Source: Catenulispora sp. GP43
GTDB lineage: Bacteria > Actinomycetota > Actinomycetes > Streptomycetales > Catenulisporaceae
DNA length: 64,000 nt
Reading direction: 5' to 3'
Assembly: GCF_041260665.1 (NCBI RefSeq)
Contig: NZ_JBGCCT010000010.1
Coordinates: 276,410 to 340,409, forward strand
Shown: positions 19,201 to 25,789 of the stretch, piece after piece
Layout of the letters: each line of letters starts with the position of its first letter
How positions within the stretch are numbered: position 1 is the first letter of the stretch
Program-made: the position numbers and the translations under genes
Notes under the pieces: model-generated
Told to the model about the DNA's origin: nothing
What the model saw: only the letters and a program-made list of their open reading frames with translations
The model's database searches: none

Positions 19201-19461
19201 ACGATTGGCACGGATCAGCCCCACGGTATCGCCCGCTTCGCGCAATTTGGTGCGAAGACGCGATATGTACACCTGGAGGGTTTCCCGTTCCTTGATCGGC
19301 GGATTGCCGTCCCACAGGCGGTCGGCGATGCTGCCCGTCGAGACAGACAGGCCAGAGGCGAGCAAGAGGATGGCTAAGACGTGCTGGGCTTTCGAAGCGC
19401 CGACGGGGATACAACGATCTTGATCCCAGATCTCGACAGGGCCTAGCACGCGAAAATACAC
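16228..19461 (-). CDS. AfsR/SARP-family regulator with NB-ARC and TPR domains
   Basis: 1077 residues from the GTG at 19461 (AGGGGG 7 bp upstream); a GTG 18 bp further up is also open. An OmpR-type winged helix (about 1-95, ETLQVYISRLRTKLREAG and the NRSGGYLLDV end) is followed by the BTAD helical domain (about 96-245, ARRFDQAV, LWGGEPLAGL, EIGADPNPELRFLHQRIL). NB-ARC follows (about 280-560), with Walker A DGMPGIGKTSFAVRIAHLL near 320 and LLLLLDDVQ, then a long TPR array (about 690-1060). SARPs bind direct repeats and switch on secondary-metabolite or developmental genes; the ATPase/TPR part senses signals. No biosynthetic cluster is next to it, so its targets are unknown. Confidence 0.93.
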   Translation of the reverse strand: MYFRVLGPVEIWDQDRCIPVGASKAQHVLAILLLASGLSVSTGSIADRLWDGNPPIKERETLQVYISRLRTKLREAGDTVGLIRANRSGGYLLDVPAELVDARRFDQAVTRARSTAVSDPEAAVSLFRQAEALWGGEPLAGLVGQWADGTRRALWERRRSAVLTRIDLELRLGSDPDELVSELAALTAIGGVDQAAVGMLMRALAQAGRLADALSTFREARKRLRSEIGADPNPELRFLHQRILKGELAPRSPRRSGTHGPAGGSQTGSGAAVDQSEKPPDNLDRGPRYLVGRETELADVLAAVRTDLGSGSSGPSIFAIDGMPGIGKTSFAVRIAHLLRDDCPDGRIQINFRSHHPHQSPIGPLEALRQLLDEIGAPVQDVGRAESVDALSALWRRRIYGKRLLLLLDDVQSLEQVECLLPTAPGAAVLLTSRRQLGTMSGLRQRSLSTLPDEAAHALLADITERSFAAEVDAEALGRFTAHCGGLPLAITVSAAHLRKRPNWKLGDLVARLDTPGHRSADDQITGPVDSAIALSFYSLSAQLRTLLCRLAGHPGPDIGLPAAAALAQSDATGTDLALDALVEHHLIEETTRHRYRLHDLIREFALDRAWHEQTLDDVEDAVHRTFLLYLQTAERAGRTLYPSEPASHNTSQPQSIAEPADLAGVAIDVDSRKSVRAWLDLESANLTAILEFASAHGWRGPTTSLLHILAGHLDRRGHWREAIELLRKAATDVPDLQSASTDPSEDFATAAQIHTDLAAFYARAGELEKALTHATAAVTIWTVNKHPYGQAEATLHSGRIHWLSGRRTEAVEDFRVAAEMFGGLGAPERRATAEYHLGIGLFELGQLDAAFECMQRVLSAASALGDAELRCDVLINLGKMHLIADECDVAMAYFHQAQPLAAESGDPQCLAVLATNIGAVHRRRGQADLALASFRQALAWSRSGADHRNEAETLVEAAVAHADLGNSGIAARQLSRALHLAEESEDPLQSSHVHLATGILHQRGGDRTAALDCYTTALAEAESAQAPLDQAHALRAIGELLAPEEPTASRRYLARAKDLYQRLGLHRAASATTLIR

Positions 19462-19492
19462 CTCTGTGCCCCCTAACACTATGCGGAGTATA
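19462..19492 (-). promoter_or_regulatory. Putative promoter (-10 TATACT) and leader of the SARP gene
   Basis: On the minus strand a TATACT hexamer lies at 19492-19487 in an A/T-rich patch that stands out from the GC-rich background. It would start transcription near 19480, giving a leader of about 20 bases that contains the AGGGGG ribosome site. No good -35 is visible, so an activator may be needed. Confidence 0.35.
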
Positions 19493-19541
19493 TATTTCGC
19501 CCCTTTTACTCATACACCGCCACGGAGGAAGCCTCCAGATC

Positions 19542-20033
19542 CTATGAGGGATTCAGTCCACGAAGCTGGACGACGCAGCCGAGTTCGCGCGTCCACCGAA
19601 GAAGAGCCAGCAGGCGCGGATGCCGGCGCCCGTGCTCCCAACGCAGGACGGTCGCGTCGGTAACCTCGAGCCTTCTGGCGAGCTCAAGTTGAGTCATCGG
19701 CAGCCTGTTGCGAATCTCGGTGAGCGTCCGGAACAGACGTCGGGCCTGCCTCACATCCCACGCCTGCTCGGCGTCGGCCACTGATTCGGTCAGCGGGTAG
19801 TCCCCGTCCGCACTGCAGATCGTAAGGCGGAGGTTGAACACCCGAGCCCAACGGATGAGATGAAGGAGGGTGGGCGCGTCACGACCGGCCTCCCAATCGT
19901 TCAACGTCGAGACCGCCACGCCCAAATGCGCGGCCAGATCCCGCCTCCGACGGAGAACGCCGTGTTTGCGCCGCGCTAGAATCAGGACATAGACAAGGTC
20001 GCCAAGGTCCTCGGTCGCATTACCCGAGTACAC
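19542..20033 (-). CDS. Regulator with two XRE-type helix-turn-helix domains
   Basis: 163 residues. The first HTH (about 28-62) contains LAAHLGVAVSTLNDWEAGRD; the second (about 110-150) contains MTQLELARRLEVTDATVLRW and ends close to the C-terminus. Between them is a short helical linker; no ligand or dimer domain is visible. The tandem HTH layout suggests that one chain recognises a two-part site or two adjacent sites. The GTG start at 20033 has AAGGTGG upstream. It lies 80 bp upstream of the SARP gene on the same strand and may feed into its control. Confidence 0.8.
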   Translation of the reverse strand: MYSGNATEDLGDLVYVLILARRKHGVLRRRRDLAAHLGVAVSTLNDWEAGRDAPTLLHLIRWARVFNLRLTICSADGDYPLTESVADAEQAWDVRQARRLFRTLTEIRNRLPMTQLELARRLEVTDATVLRWEHGRRHPRLLALLRWTRELGCVVQLRGLNPS

Positions 20034-20409
20034 GCCGCAGCCACCTTATCGTTCGAAATTCCCCAGTTTTCGCACGCGTGCGAAAGTGTACAGGCGCTGC
20101 GTCACGAGAAATTAAAAGTCTGAGTTCTGCCGGTCGGGTCTCGTTAGAGTTGGCGCGTTCGCGCTCAACTTGAAGCCCCCGAGAGGTCTGACTTGATCTA
20201 CCAAGTGATAGGTGCCGCCGTCGCCGCCGCTCTGCCCTTCTGGGTGTGGCACCCGTAATCGGGATCGGGGCGGCTGCGCGCTTGAGCGGCAGTACGCCCC
20301 GGCCAACGCTGACGACGAGCGCATCGCAGGTGCCCATGATGCGGCTTTTCCCTTAAGATGGAGCCTTTCAACCCGAAGGCAACCGCAAGCGTTACATGCG
20401 CAGGATCAG
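20034..20409. other. 376-bp gap between the double-HTH gene and the tRNA genes
   Basis: No convincing gene. A hairpin of 8 bp with one bulge (GTTGGCGC / GCGCTCAAC) lies at 20149-20169. After it a TTG at 20193 opens a 21-codon hydrophobic frame (IYQVIGAAVAAALPFWVWHP, stop 20258) with GAGAGG upstream. It may be a tiny peptide but has nothing else in its favour. The longer open frames across 20212-20772 run through the tRNA genes and are artefacts. Confidence 0.4.
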
Positions 20410-20494
20410 TGCACCCGGAGGGATTCGAACCCTCATGCCCTTTTCGGGCCCCGGCTTCTCAGACCGGGCTGTCAACCAGTTGCAGCACGGGTGC
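20410..20494 (-). tRNA. tRNA-Leu (anticodon GAG)
   Basis: The minus strand folds into a complete class II tRNA: acceptor GCACCCG/CGGGTGC with discriminator A, a 3-bp D stem, anticodon stem CCGGT/GCCGG with loop CTGAGAA (anticodon GAG, reading CTC and CTT), a long variable arm GCCC-GAAAA-GGGC as expected for leucine, and T arm GAGGG-TTCGAAT-CCCTC. No CCA is encoded. The fold was worked out by hand and is unambiguous. Confidence 0.9.
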
Positions 20495-20498
20495 TGGG

Positions 20499-20572
20499 TG
20501 CTTCCGGTGGGAGTCGAACCCACACTTACGACGCGCTGAACGCCGTGCCTCTGCCAGTTGGGCTACGGAAGC
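20499..20572 (-). tRNA. Atypical tRNA with anticodon CAG and short variable loop
   Basis: 74 bases on the minus strand: acceptor GCTTCCG/CGGAAGC (perfect) with discriminator A, a 3-bp D stem GCC/GGC, anticodon stem CGGCG/CGTCG, loop TTCAGCG, a 5-base variable loop TAAGT, and T arm GTGGG-TTCGACT-CCCAC. The anticodon CAG should be leucine (CTG), but bacterial tRNA-Leu has a long variable arm and this one is class I. Position 37 is C, where a purine is nearly universal. It lies only 4 bases upstream of tRNA-Leu(GAG), so the two probably share a transcript. Either an unusual leucine tRNA or a tRNA of altered identity. Confidence 0.75.
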
Positions 20573-20586
20573 TTGTGAAACATGAG

Positions 20587-20630
20587 AAGGGCCGCCCGGC
20601 CGGAGGTTTCCCTTCCGGCGGGCGGCCCTT
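20587..20630 (-). terminator. Strong hairpin between the leader ORF and the tRNA pair
   Basis: Arms AAGGGCCGCCCG (20587-20598) and CGGGCGGCCCTT (20619-20630) pair perfectly over 12 bp and continue inward with CCGGA/TCCGG after one bulge. On the minus strand it is followed by TTCTCATG, a weak T stretch. It lies 15 bases upstream of the first tRNA, so it either ends the leader transcript or acts as an attenuator. Confidence 0.65.
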
Positions 20631-20631
20631 G

Positions 20632-20652
20632 GACCGTCACCTGGTGACGGTC
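20632..20652. promoter_or_regulatory. Perfect 10-bp palindrome over the leader ORF stop codon
   Basis: GACCGTCACC-T-GGTGACGGTC, 10 of 10 pairs with a single central base. It overlaps the TGA of the 25-codon leader frame and abuts the terminator-like hairpin. As RNA it would form a stem with a tight loop that a ribosome at the stop codon would melt; as DNA it could be a protein site. Confidence 0.5.
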
Positions 20653-20728
20653 AGGCCGAGATCTCCTCCGGAAGGCGTGCAAGGCACAGGGACCGGAGGA
20701 CGCACAGTCGGGTCGCTTCGACGGTCAT
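20651..20728 (-). CDS. 25-residue leucine-rich leader peptide (candidate)
   Basis: The minus strand from the ATG at 20728 reads MTVEATRLCVLRSLCL then ARLPEEISA and TGA. AAGGAG stands 8 bp before the ATG. Five of 25 residues are Leu, encoded CTG, CTC, CTG, CTT and CTT, which are the codons read by the CAG and GAG tRNAs that follow it. The stop codon lies in a perfect palindrome and a strong hairpin comes next, the usual order of a leader-peptide attenuator. There is no biosynthetic gene after the hairpin, only tRNAs. It also has two Cys codons next to Leu, so a cysteine-sensing leader is an alternative. Translation is likely; the control role is a guess. Confidence 0.5.
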   Translation of the reverse strand: MTVEATRLCVLRSLCLARLPEEISA

Positions 20729-20856
20729 GTCCCTGCTCCTTCCTTTCCGATCTCGGCTTCGGAACCGCTTGATGGGTACAGTCTGCCGGGTTCGCAGGGG
20801 GCCGACAACCGATTTATCGAAAGCCAACTCTCCCCCATCGATGCCAAGATCCGCGG

Positions 20857-21720
20857 GTGGAGACTTCCGACATCACGCGTGCGATCGCGGCCGCGACTTC
20901 GATCACCGCGTCGTTCGACCTGCCAGTGGACGAGGCGGTCATCCTGCAGAACTCGAACAAGCTGGCACTGCGGCTTGCCCCATGCGATGTCTTTGCCCGG
21001 GTCGCCCACGTGGGGCAAGAGGTTGCACAGTTCGAAATCGAGCTCGCCCAGCGGCTCACCGAAGCCGGCGGCCCGGTGTGTCCCCTGGAGCCTCGGGTGG
21101 ACCCTCGTGTGTACAGGCGCGATGGCTTCGCAGTCACGCTGTGGACCTACTACCACCAGCCCGAGACGCCGCATGCCCCACCAGGCGACTACGCCGCGGC
21201 GCTGGAGCGGCTGCACGCCGGCATGCGCGACCTCGATGTGCCGAGCCCGCGGTTCACGGACCGCATCGCCGAGGCGGAAGAAGTCGTCGCCGACCGGGCT
21301 CGCTCACCGGAACTCGCCGACGTGGACCGCACGTTTCTCAGCGCCACGCTGGGAAGCCTGCGCAAGGCCATCGAGGGCCGCGGCGCCGTGGAACAGCTGC
21401 TGCACGGCGAGCCGTGGTCGGGCAATGTGCTCAACACAAAGAGCGGCCCGTTGTTCATCGACCTTGAGACGTGCTGCCGCGGCCCCGTCGAGTTCGACCT
21501 GGCTCATGCGCCCGAGGCGGTCGGCGGTCATTACCCGAACGTCGACCACGATTTGCTGGACAAGTGTCGGCAGCTCGTCCTCGCGATGCTCGCAGCATGG
21601 CGGTGGGAGCTTGGCGACCAGTTTCCGAACGGGCGGCGATTCGGGGAGGAACTCCTGCGCTTGCTGCGCGAGGGTCCTCCGTGGCCGGCATTCGACGCGG
21701 CGGCAATTCATCCCCGGTAG
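20857..21720 (+). CDS. Aminoglycoside phosphotransferase (APH)-like kinase
   Basis: 287 residues with a kinase-like fold. The catalytic loop is LLHGEPWSGNVL (H183, N190); the usual HGD is HGE here, a variant known in the APH group. The metal-binding motif is FIDLETCC (D202, E204), followed by RGPVEFDLAHAP. The N-lobe is small and lacks a clear glycine loop. Such proteins phosphorylate aminoglycosides, macrolides, homoserine or choline; the substrate cannot be read. GTG start with a poor ribosome site. Divergent from the leader ORF/tRNA unit. Confidence 0.83.
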   Translation: METSDITRAIAAATSITASFDLPVDEAVILQNSNKLALRLAPCDVFARVAHVGQEVAQFEIELAQRLTEAGGPVCPLEPRVDPRVYRRDGFAVTLWTYYHQPETPHAPPGDYAAALERLHAGMRDLDVPSPRFTDRIAEAEEVVADRARSPELADVDRTFLSATLGSLRKAIEGRGAVEQLLHGEPWSGNVLNTKSGPLFIDLETCCRGPVEFDLAHAPEAVGGHYPNVDHDLLDKCRQLVLAMLAAWRWELGDQFPNGRRFGEELLRLLREGPPWPAFDAAAIHPR

Positions 21721-21750
21721 CAATATCCGAATCCGGCGCCGACTGACGAA

Positions 21751-22758
21751 TCACGGCACAGGTCTGGTGCGGCCGGTGCGCTTGACCGAGGTGAGGATCG
21801 GGGTCACCTCCAGGCTGCGCAAGTCGTCCAGTGCGCCGACGGTCATGGTCAGGAATGTGTAGAGGGCGTCGAGGTTCTCGGCGGCAACGGCGACCAGGAG
21901 GTTGGCGCTGCCGGTGGTCGCGGCGGTGAAGCGGACCTGGGGGTGGCGGCTGAGGGTGGTGCCCGCCTGTTCCAGGGCGGCGGGGCCGGTGGCGATCCAC
22001 AGCAGGGCTTCGGTGGCGATGCCGAGTTGGGCCAGGTCCACCTCGCAGGCCAGGCGCAGCATGTGGGAGGCCAGCAGGGTTTCCAGGCGGCGGCGGACCG
22101 TTGACGCCGACGAGTCGAGCGCCGTGGCCAACTCGTTGTAGCCGGCGCGGGCGTTGGCGGCGAGGTGGTCGATGAGGGCTTCGTCGAAGGGCTGGATCTG
22201 GGGCGGGGGAACGGGATCGTGGGTGAAGGAGGCCAGGGTCTCGAACTCCTGCGGGCTCAGCAGTCCCCCGCTCCAGGCGAAGCCGGCGGGGAACACCTTC
22301 ATCAGGTCGTAGGCGTCCCACGACAGCACGTCGGCGGTGGCCGGCAGGTCGCGCAACAGCAGCGTGTTGCGCGCCTCGGCCCCGTCGAGAAACAGGACGC
22401 TGCTGATCTCGGTGCCGCCGCCGAGGACGTCCACCCAGATCGTGTCCGGTCGGCGGGCCAGTCCCGCGGCGATCGCCTTGATGCGCTTCGGCCGGCAGTG
22501 GATGCGCAGGACCATCGGGACGATCCGGGGGAAGCGCGCGGGGTTGCGCACGGCTGTGGGCCGCAGCGTGCCGTCGTGCAGGAGCGGGGCGGCGCGGCGC
22601 ACGATCGTGCGCTCGGACAGGTCCAGTACCTCGGCGACAGTCCGCCACGAGGCACGCGGCGAGGCCATCAGCACCGCGGCGATCCGACGGTCGGTCTCGT
22701 TCAACATCGGAAGGTAGCACCGGCCCTGTCTTTGATCCGCCATATGGGGCTTACCCAT
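21751..22758 (-). CDS. Lrp/AsnC-family regulator with two tandem AsnC modules
   Basis: 335 residues. Two AsnC modules in a row: HTH1 (about 18-65, ETDRRIAAVLMASPRASWRT, LSERTIVRR), a first RAM-like domain, HTH2 (about 178-225, DEALIDHLAANARAGYNELA, SSASTVRRRLETLL) and a second RAM-like domain (FTAATTGSANLLVAVAAENL). Standard AsnC proteins are half this size and dimerise, so this is a built-in dimer type common in actinomycetes. The start could be 22758 or the internal ATG at 22707; neither has a good ribosome site. Divergent from a carboxylesterase, which may be its target. Confidence 0.87.
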   Translation of the reverse strand: MGKPHMADQRQGRCYLPMLNETDRRIAAVLMASPRASWRTVAEVLDLSERTIVRRAAPLLHDGTLRPTAVRNPARFPRIVPMVLRIHCRPKRIKAIAAGLARRPDTIWVDVLGGGTEISSVLFLDGAEARNTLLLRDLPATADVLSWDAYDLMKVFPAGFAWSGGLLSPQEFETLASFTHDPVPPPQIQPFDEALIDHLAANARAGYNELATALDSSASTVRRRLETLLASHMLRLACEVDLAQLGIATEALLWIATGPAALEQAGTTLSRHPQVRFTAATTGSANLLVAVAAENLDALYTFLTMTVGALDDLRSLEVTPILTSVKRTGRTRPVP

Positions 22759-22778
22759 GTCCTATATCGAGCAGAGTA

Positions 22779-22807
22779 GAGCAATATTTAGCGTGTTTTC
22801 GTTGCTC
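22779..22807. promoter_or_regulatory. Inverted repeat GAGCAA-N17-TTGCTC in the AsnC/esterase gap
   Basis: Perfect 6-bp arms 17 bases apart within an A/T-rich patch (CAATATTTAG) between the divergent genes. AsnC-type regulators bind loosely palindromic sites with A/T-rich centres, so it may be the operator; the arms are short and could be chance. Confidence 0.35.
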
Positions 22808-22853
22808 GGCGATACACCAGGGGTGTCCATTCAGCGCAAGGAAGGTGACACCG

Positions 22854-24350
22854 ATGACCAACCCCGTCGTCAGGACCGAATCGGGCAACATCCAGGGCAT
22901 CGTCGAGGACGGAGTCGCGGCCTTCCGCGGGATCCCGTACGCGGCCTCCCCGGTCGGAGATCTGCGCTTCGCCGCCCCGCAGCCGCACCCGAAGTGGGAC
23001 GGCACCCGCGACGCCTCCCGCCCCGGCCCGGCCGTTCCGCAGAACGCGTCCCGGCTGGAAGCCGTCATGGGAGCGCGCACCCCGGACTGGGACGAGGACG
23101 GCTCGCTCAATCTCAACGTCTGGACGCCGCAGCCGGCCGAAGGCACGCGGTCCGGCCGCGCCCTGCCGGTCCTGCTCTGGTTCCACGGCGGCGGCTTCAC
23201 CAGCGGATCCGGCGGCTGGGACTGGTACGACGGCCGCGAACTGGCCGCCGCCGGCGACATCGTCGTGGTCACCGCCAACTACCGCCTCGGCCCCCTGGGC
23301 TACCTGTACCTGCCGGAGCTCGGCGTGGAGAACCTGGGCGTGCAGGACCAGGGCGCGGTGCTGGACTGGATCGAGCGCAACATCGCCGCGTTCGGCGGGG
23401 ACCCGGCCCGGATCACCGTCGGCGGCCAGTCGGCCGGCGCCTTCTCCAGCCTCTACCTCGCCGCGTCCCCGGTCACCGGCCCGCGGATCCGGCGCGTCAT
23501 CATGCAGTCCGCCCCGTTCGGCCTGCCGCCGCAGAACCCTGGCGAGGCAGCCGAGAACGCCCGGCGCTTCGTCGACATCCTCGGCCTGACCGGCAGCCTG
23601 GACCTGCTCGAAGCACTCAGGGCGGTTCCGGTGGAGAAGATGCTCAGCGCGTACGGACAACTCGCCGGGGAACTGGCTCGCCCCGGCAACGTCGCGCCGC
23701 CGATGTACCCGGTGCTCGGCGCGTCCGGCATCCCGGCGGCCTGGCAGCAGGCGTTGGCCGCCGGACGTCTGGACGGCAAGCAGGTGCTGACCGGCACCAC
23801 CAAGAACGAGATGACCGCGTTCTTCGCCTTCAACCCGGCGGTTCAGGCAATCAGCGGGGAGCAGGCACGCGCGCTGGTGGCCGGGCAGATCGAGGACGGC
23901 GCCGAGCGCTACGACCGCACAGCCGCGAAGATCCACGACGCCGTAGACGACGCAAAGGTCGCAGAGGTTGCAGAGGTCGGAGACGTCGCGGCCAGCGTTG
24001 TATTCACTGAAATCGAGACCGAAATCGTTTTCCGCGACGGGACGCTAGCCGTCGCCGACCACCAGGCCGCCGCCGGCTACTCCACCTACGTCTACGAGTT
24101 CGATTACACCCCGGCCGACGACCCGGCACACCTCGGCGCTACACACTGCGCCGAACTCCCCTTCTTCTTCAACACCATCGACGCCTACCCCGGCTCCCCC
24201 ATGCTCGGCGAGCCCACCGGAGCGGCACGCGATCTGGCCGACACGTTCTCGCACGCGGCGGCCTCCTTCGTCGCCACGGGGCAGGTGGACGCGGACGGCT
24301 GGGAGCCGTACCGGTCCGGCGACTCGGAAACCATCCGCCACTTCGGCTGA
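22854..24350 (+). CDS. Carboxylesterase, type B (carboxylesterase/lipase family)
   Basis: 498 residues from the ATG at 22854 (GGAAGG 8 bp upstream; an in-frame GTG at 22845 overlaps that site). Alpha/beta hydrolase: oxyanion motif WFHGGGFTSGSGG (about 109-121), nucleophile S193 in VGGQSAGAFSS, and a C-terminal His in GATHCAELPF. The N-terminus GIPYAASPVGDLRFAAP is diagnostic of the type B family. No signal peptide is seen, so it is probably cytoplasmic. A charged Ala/Val/Glu repeat (DDAKVAEVAEVGDVAAS) interrupts the C-terminal third and looks like a lineage insertion. Hydrolyses carboxyl esters; natural substrate unknown. Confidence 0.92.
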   Translation: MTNPVVRTESGNIQGIVEDGVAAFRGIPYAASPVGDLRFAAPQPHPKWDGTRDASRPGPAVPQNASRLEAVMGARTPDWDEDGSLNLNVWTPQPAEGTRSGRALPVLLWFHGGGFTSGSGGWDWYDGRELAAAGDIVVVTANYRLGPLGYLYLPELGVENLGVQDQGAVLDWIERNIAAFGGDPARITVGGQSAGAFSSLYLAASPVTGPRIRRVIMQSAPFGLPPQNPGEAAENARRFVDILGLTGSLDLLEALRAVPVEKMLSAYGQLAGELARPGNVAPPMYPVLGASGIPAAWQQALAAGRLDGKQVLTGTTKNEMTAFFAFNPAVQAISGEQARALVAGQIEDGAERYDRTAAKIHDAVDDAKVAEVAEVGDVAASVVFTEIETEIVFRDGTLAVADHQAAAGYSTYVYEFDYTPADDPAHLGATHCAELPFFFNTIDAYPGSPMLGEPTGAARDLADTFSHAAASFVATGQVDADGWEPYRSGDSETIRHFG

Positions 24351-24464
24351 CCGAGTTCATTGACGCGCCCGGTCTCCCGCGCGACACTGACCCGGCGGGA
24401 TTCATAAACCTGTCATCAGTTCACGTATATGAAAACCCTCCACCAGATGGAATGGGAGACTTTC

Positions 24465-25751
24465 GTGAAACGCAGCCGCACCATCGCAGCCCTCATACTC
24501 GTCGCGGGCCTGGTGACGCCGTCCGCCGCAGCCGCGGCGCGCACGGCGGATCAGGCCCCTGCGAGCCGCTCGTTCCGCATCCCGGCGACCGTGGTCCTGG
24601 ACGGCTACCGCATGGCGCTGACCCGCGAACTCGTCCGCGCCGGCGTCCCGTCCCTGCAAGCCCCGCTGACCGAACTGCGCACCCAGGCCGACGCCGACCT
24701 CACCGCCGGACCGTGGTCGGTGATGGACAAGCCGCAACTGCCGCCGAGCAACGACAAGCACGACTACCTGAGTCAGGCCCCTTACTGGTGGCCCACGCAG
24801 CCCGCCACCGCCGCCAACCCCTGGGGCTGCCCGTACGTGCAGAAGGACGGGGTGCGCAACCCCGCGATCGACGACATCACCGACCACGCCGAGCGCGGCG
24901 AGATGTTCAACGCCGTCTACGACCTCACCCTGGCCTGGTACTACACCGGCGACGCCGCCTACGCCCAGCGCGCGGCGCTGGACCTGCGCACCTGGTTCGT
25001 CGACCCGGCCACGCGCATGAACCCGAGCCTGGACTACACCCAGTTCATCCCCTGCATGGTCAGCGGCCGGGGCATCGGCATCATCGACTTCTCCCAGCAG
25101 TTCACCGACATCCTCGACGCCGTCGCGCTGCTGAACACCGGCGCGCCCGGCTGGTCCGCGTCCGACAACGCCGGCATGACCAGCTGGAACAAGCAGTTCC
25201 TCACCTGGCTGCAGACCAGCAAGAACGCCTCCGACGAGGCCGCCGCGACCAACAACCACGGCTCCTTCTTCGACATGCAGGAGGCCGCGCTCGCGCTGGC
25301 CACCGGGCAGCCGGCGCTGGCCCGCTCGATCGTCGTGACCGCCGAGACCAAGCGGCTGGACGACCAGATCGCCGCCGGCGGCGGGCTGCCGCAGGAGCTG
25401 TCCCGCACCCGCAGCTTCCACTACTCGACCTTCGACCTGGTGGCGCTGACCCGGCTGGCGATGATCGGCCGGCACGTCGGCGTGGACCTGTGGCACTACA
25501 CCACGCCCGGCGGCGGCACCTTGTTCAAGGCGGTGGACTTCGTCGTCCCGGCCGCGACCGGCCAGGCCGCCTGGACGTATCCGGAGCTCCAGTTCCAGGC
25601 CTTCGCCGCCGACGACGACATCCACGCCGCGGCCGACGCCGGGGACCGCACGGCGCGCGCCGCCGTCGCGCATCTGCAGACGCCGCCGGGTGGCGACCTG
25701 TGGCTGCTGCGTCCGGCTCCCGAACAGTTGGATCCGATCAGCGGGTCGTGA
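24465..25751 (+). CDS. Secreted alginate lyase-family protein
   Basis: 428 residues from the GTG at 24465, chosen because GGGAG precedes it and the product then starts with a classic signal peptide (MKRSRTIAALILVAGLVTPS, cleavage after SAAAAA). The mature protein is an alpha-toroid polysaccharide lyase of the Alginate_lyase (PF05426-like) type: YWWPTQPA, a WYYTGD helix, the hallmark TNNHGSFFDMQEAALAL with catalytic Asn-His, and QELSRTRSFHYSTFDL. It should cleave an acidic polysaccharide outside the cell by beta-elimination; whether the substrate is alginate is not certain. Monocistronic, facing a convergent hydrolase gene. Confidence 0.87.
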   Translation: MKRSRTIAALILVAGLVTPSAAAAARTADQAPASRSFRIPATVVLDGYRMALTRELVRAGVPSLQAPLTELRTQADADLTAGPWSVMDKPQLPPSNDKHDYLSQAPYWWPTQPATAANPWGCPYVQKDGVRNPAIDDITDHAERGEMFNAVYDLTLAWYYTGDAAYAQRAALDLRTWFVDPATRMNPSLDYTQFIPCMVSGRGIGIIDFSQQFTDILDAVALLNTGAPGWSASDNAGMTSWNKQFLTWLQTSKNASDEAAATNNHGSFFDMQEAALALATGQPALARSIVVTAETKRLDDQIAAGGGLPQELSRTRSFHYSTFDLVALTRLAMIGRHVGVDLWHYTTPGGGTLFKAVDFVVPAATGQAAWTYPELQFQAFAADDDIHAAADAGDRTARAAVAHLQTPPGGDLWLLRPAPEQLDPISGS

Positions 25752-25789
25752 CACTCGGGTGCGCTCAGTGTGGGAGTCGGTGAACGATG

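Noticed and set aside
20193..20258. 21-codon hydrophobic frame starting with TTG
   Set aside because: Only a weak ribosome site and no context; kept as a remark, not called.
20212..20772. Open frames across the tRNA genes, giving GGSRTHTYDALN-like text
   Set aside because: Typical false proteins translated from tRNA genes.
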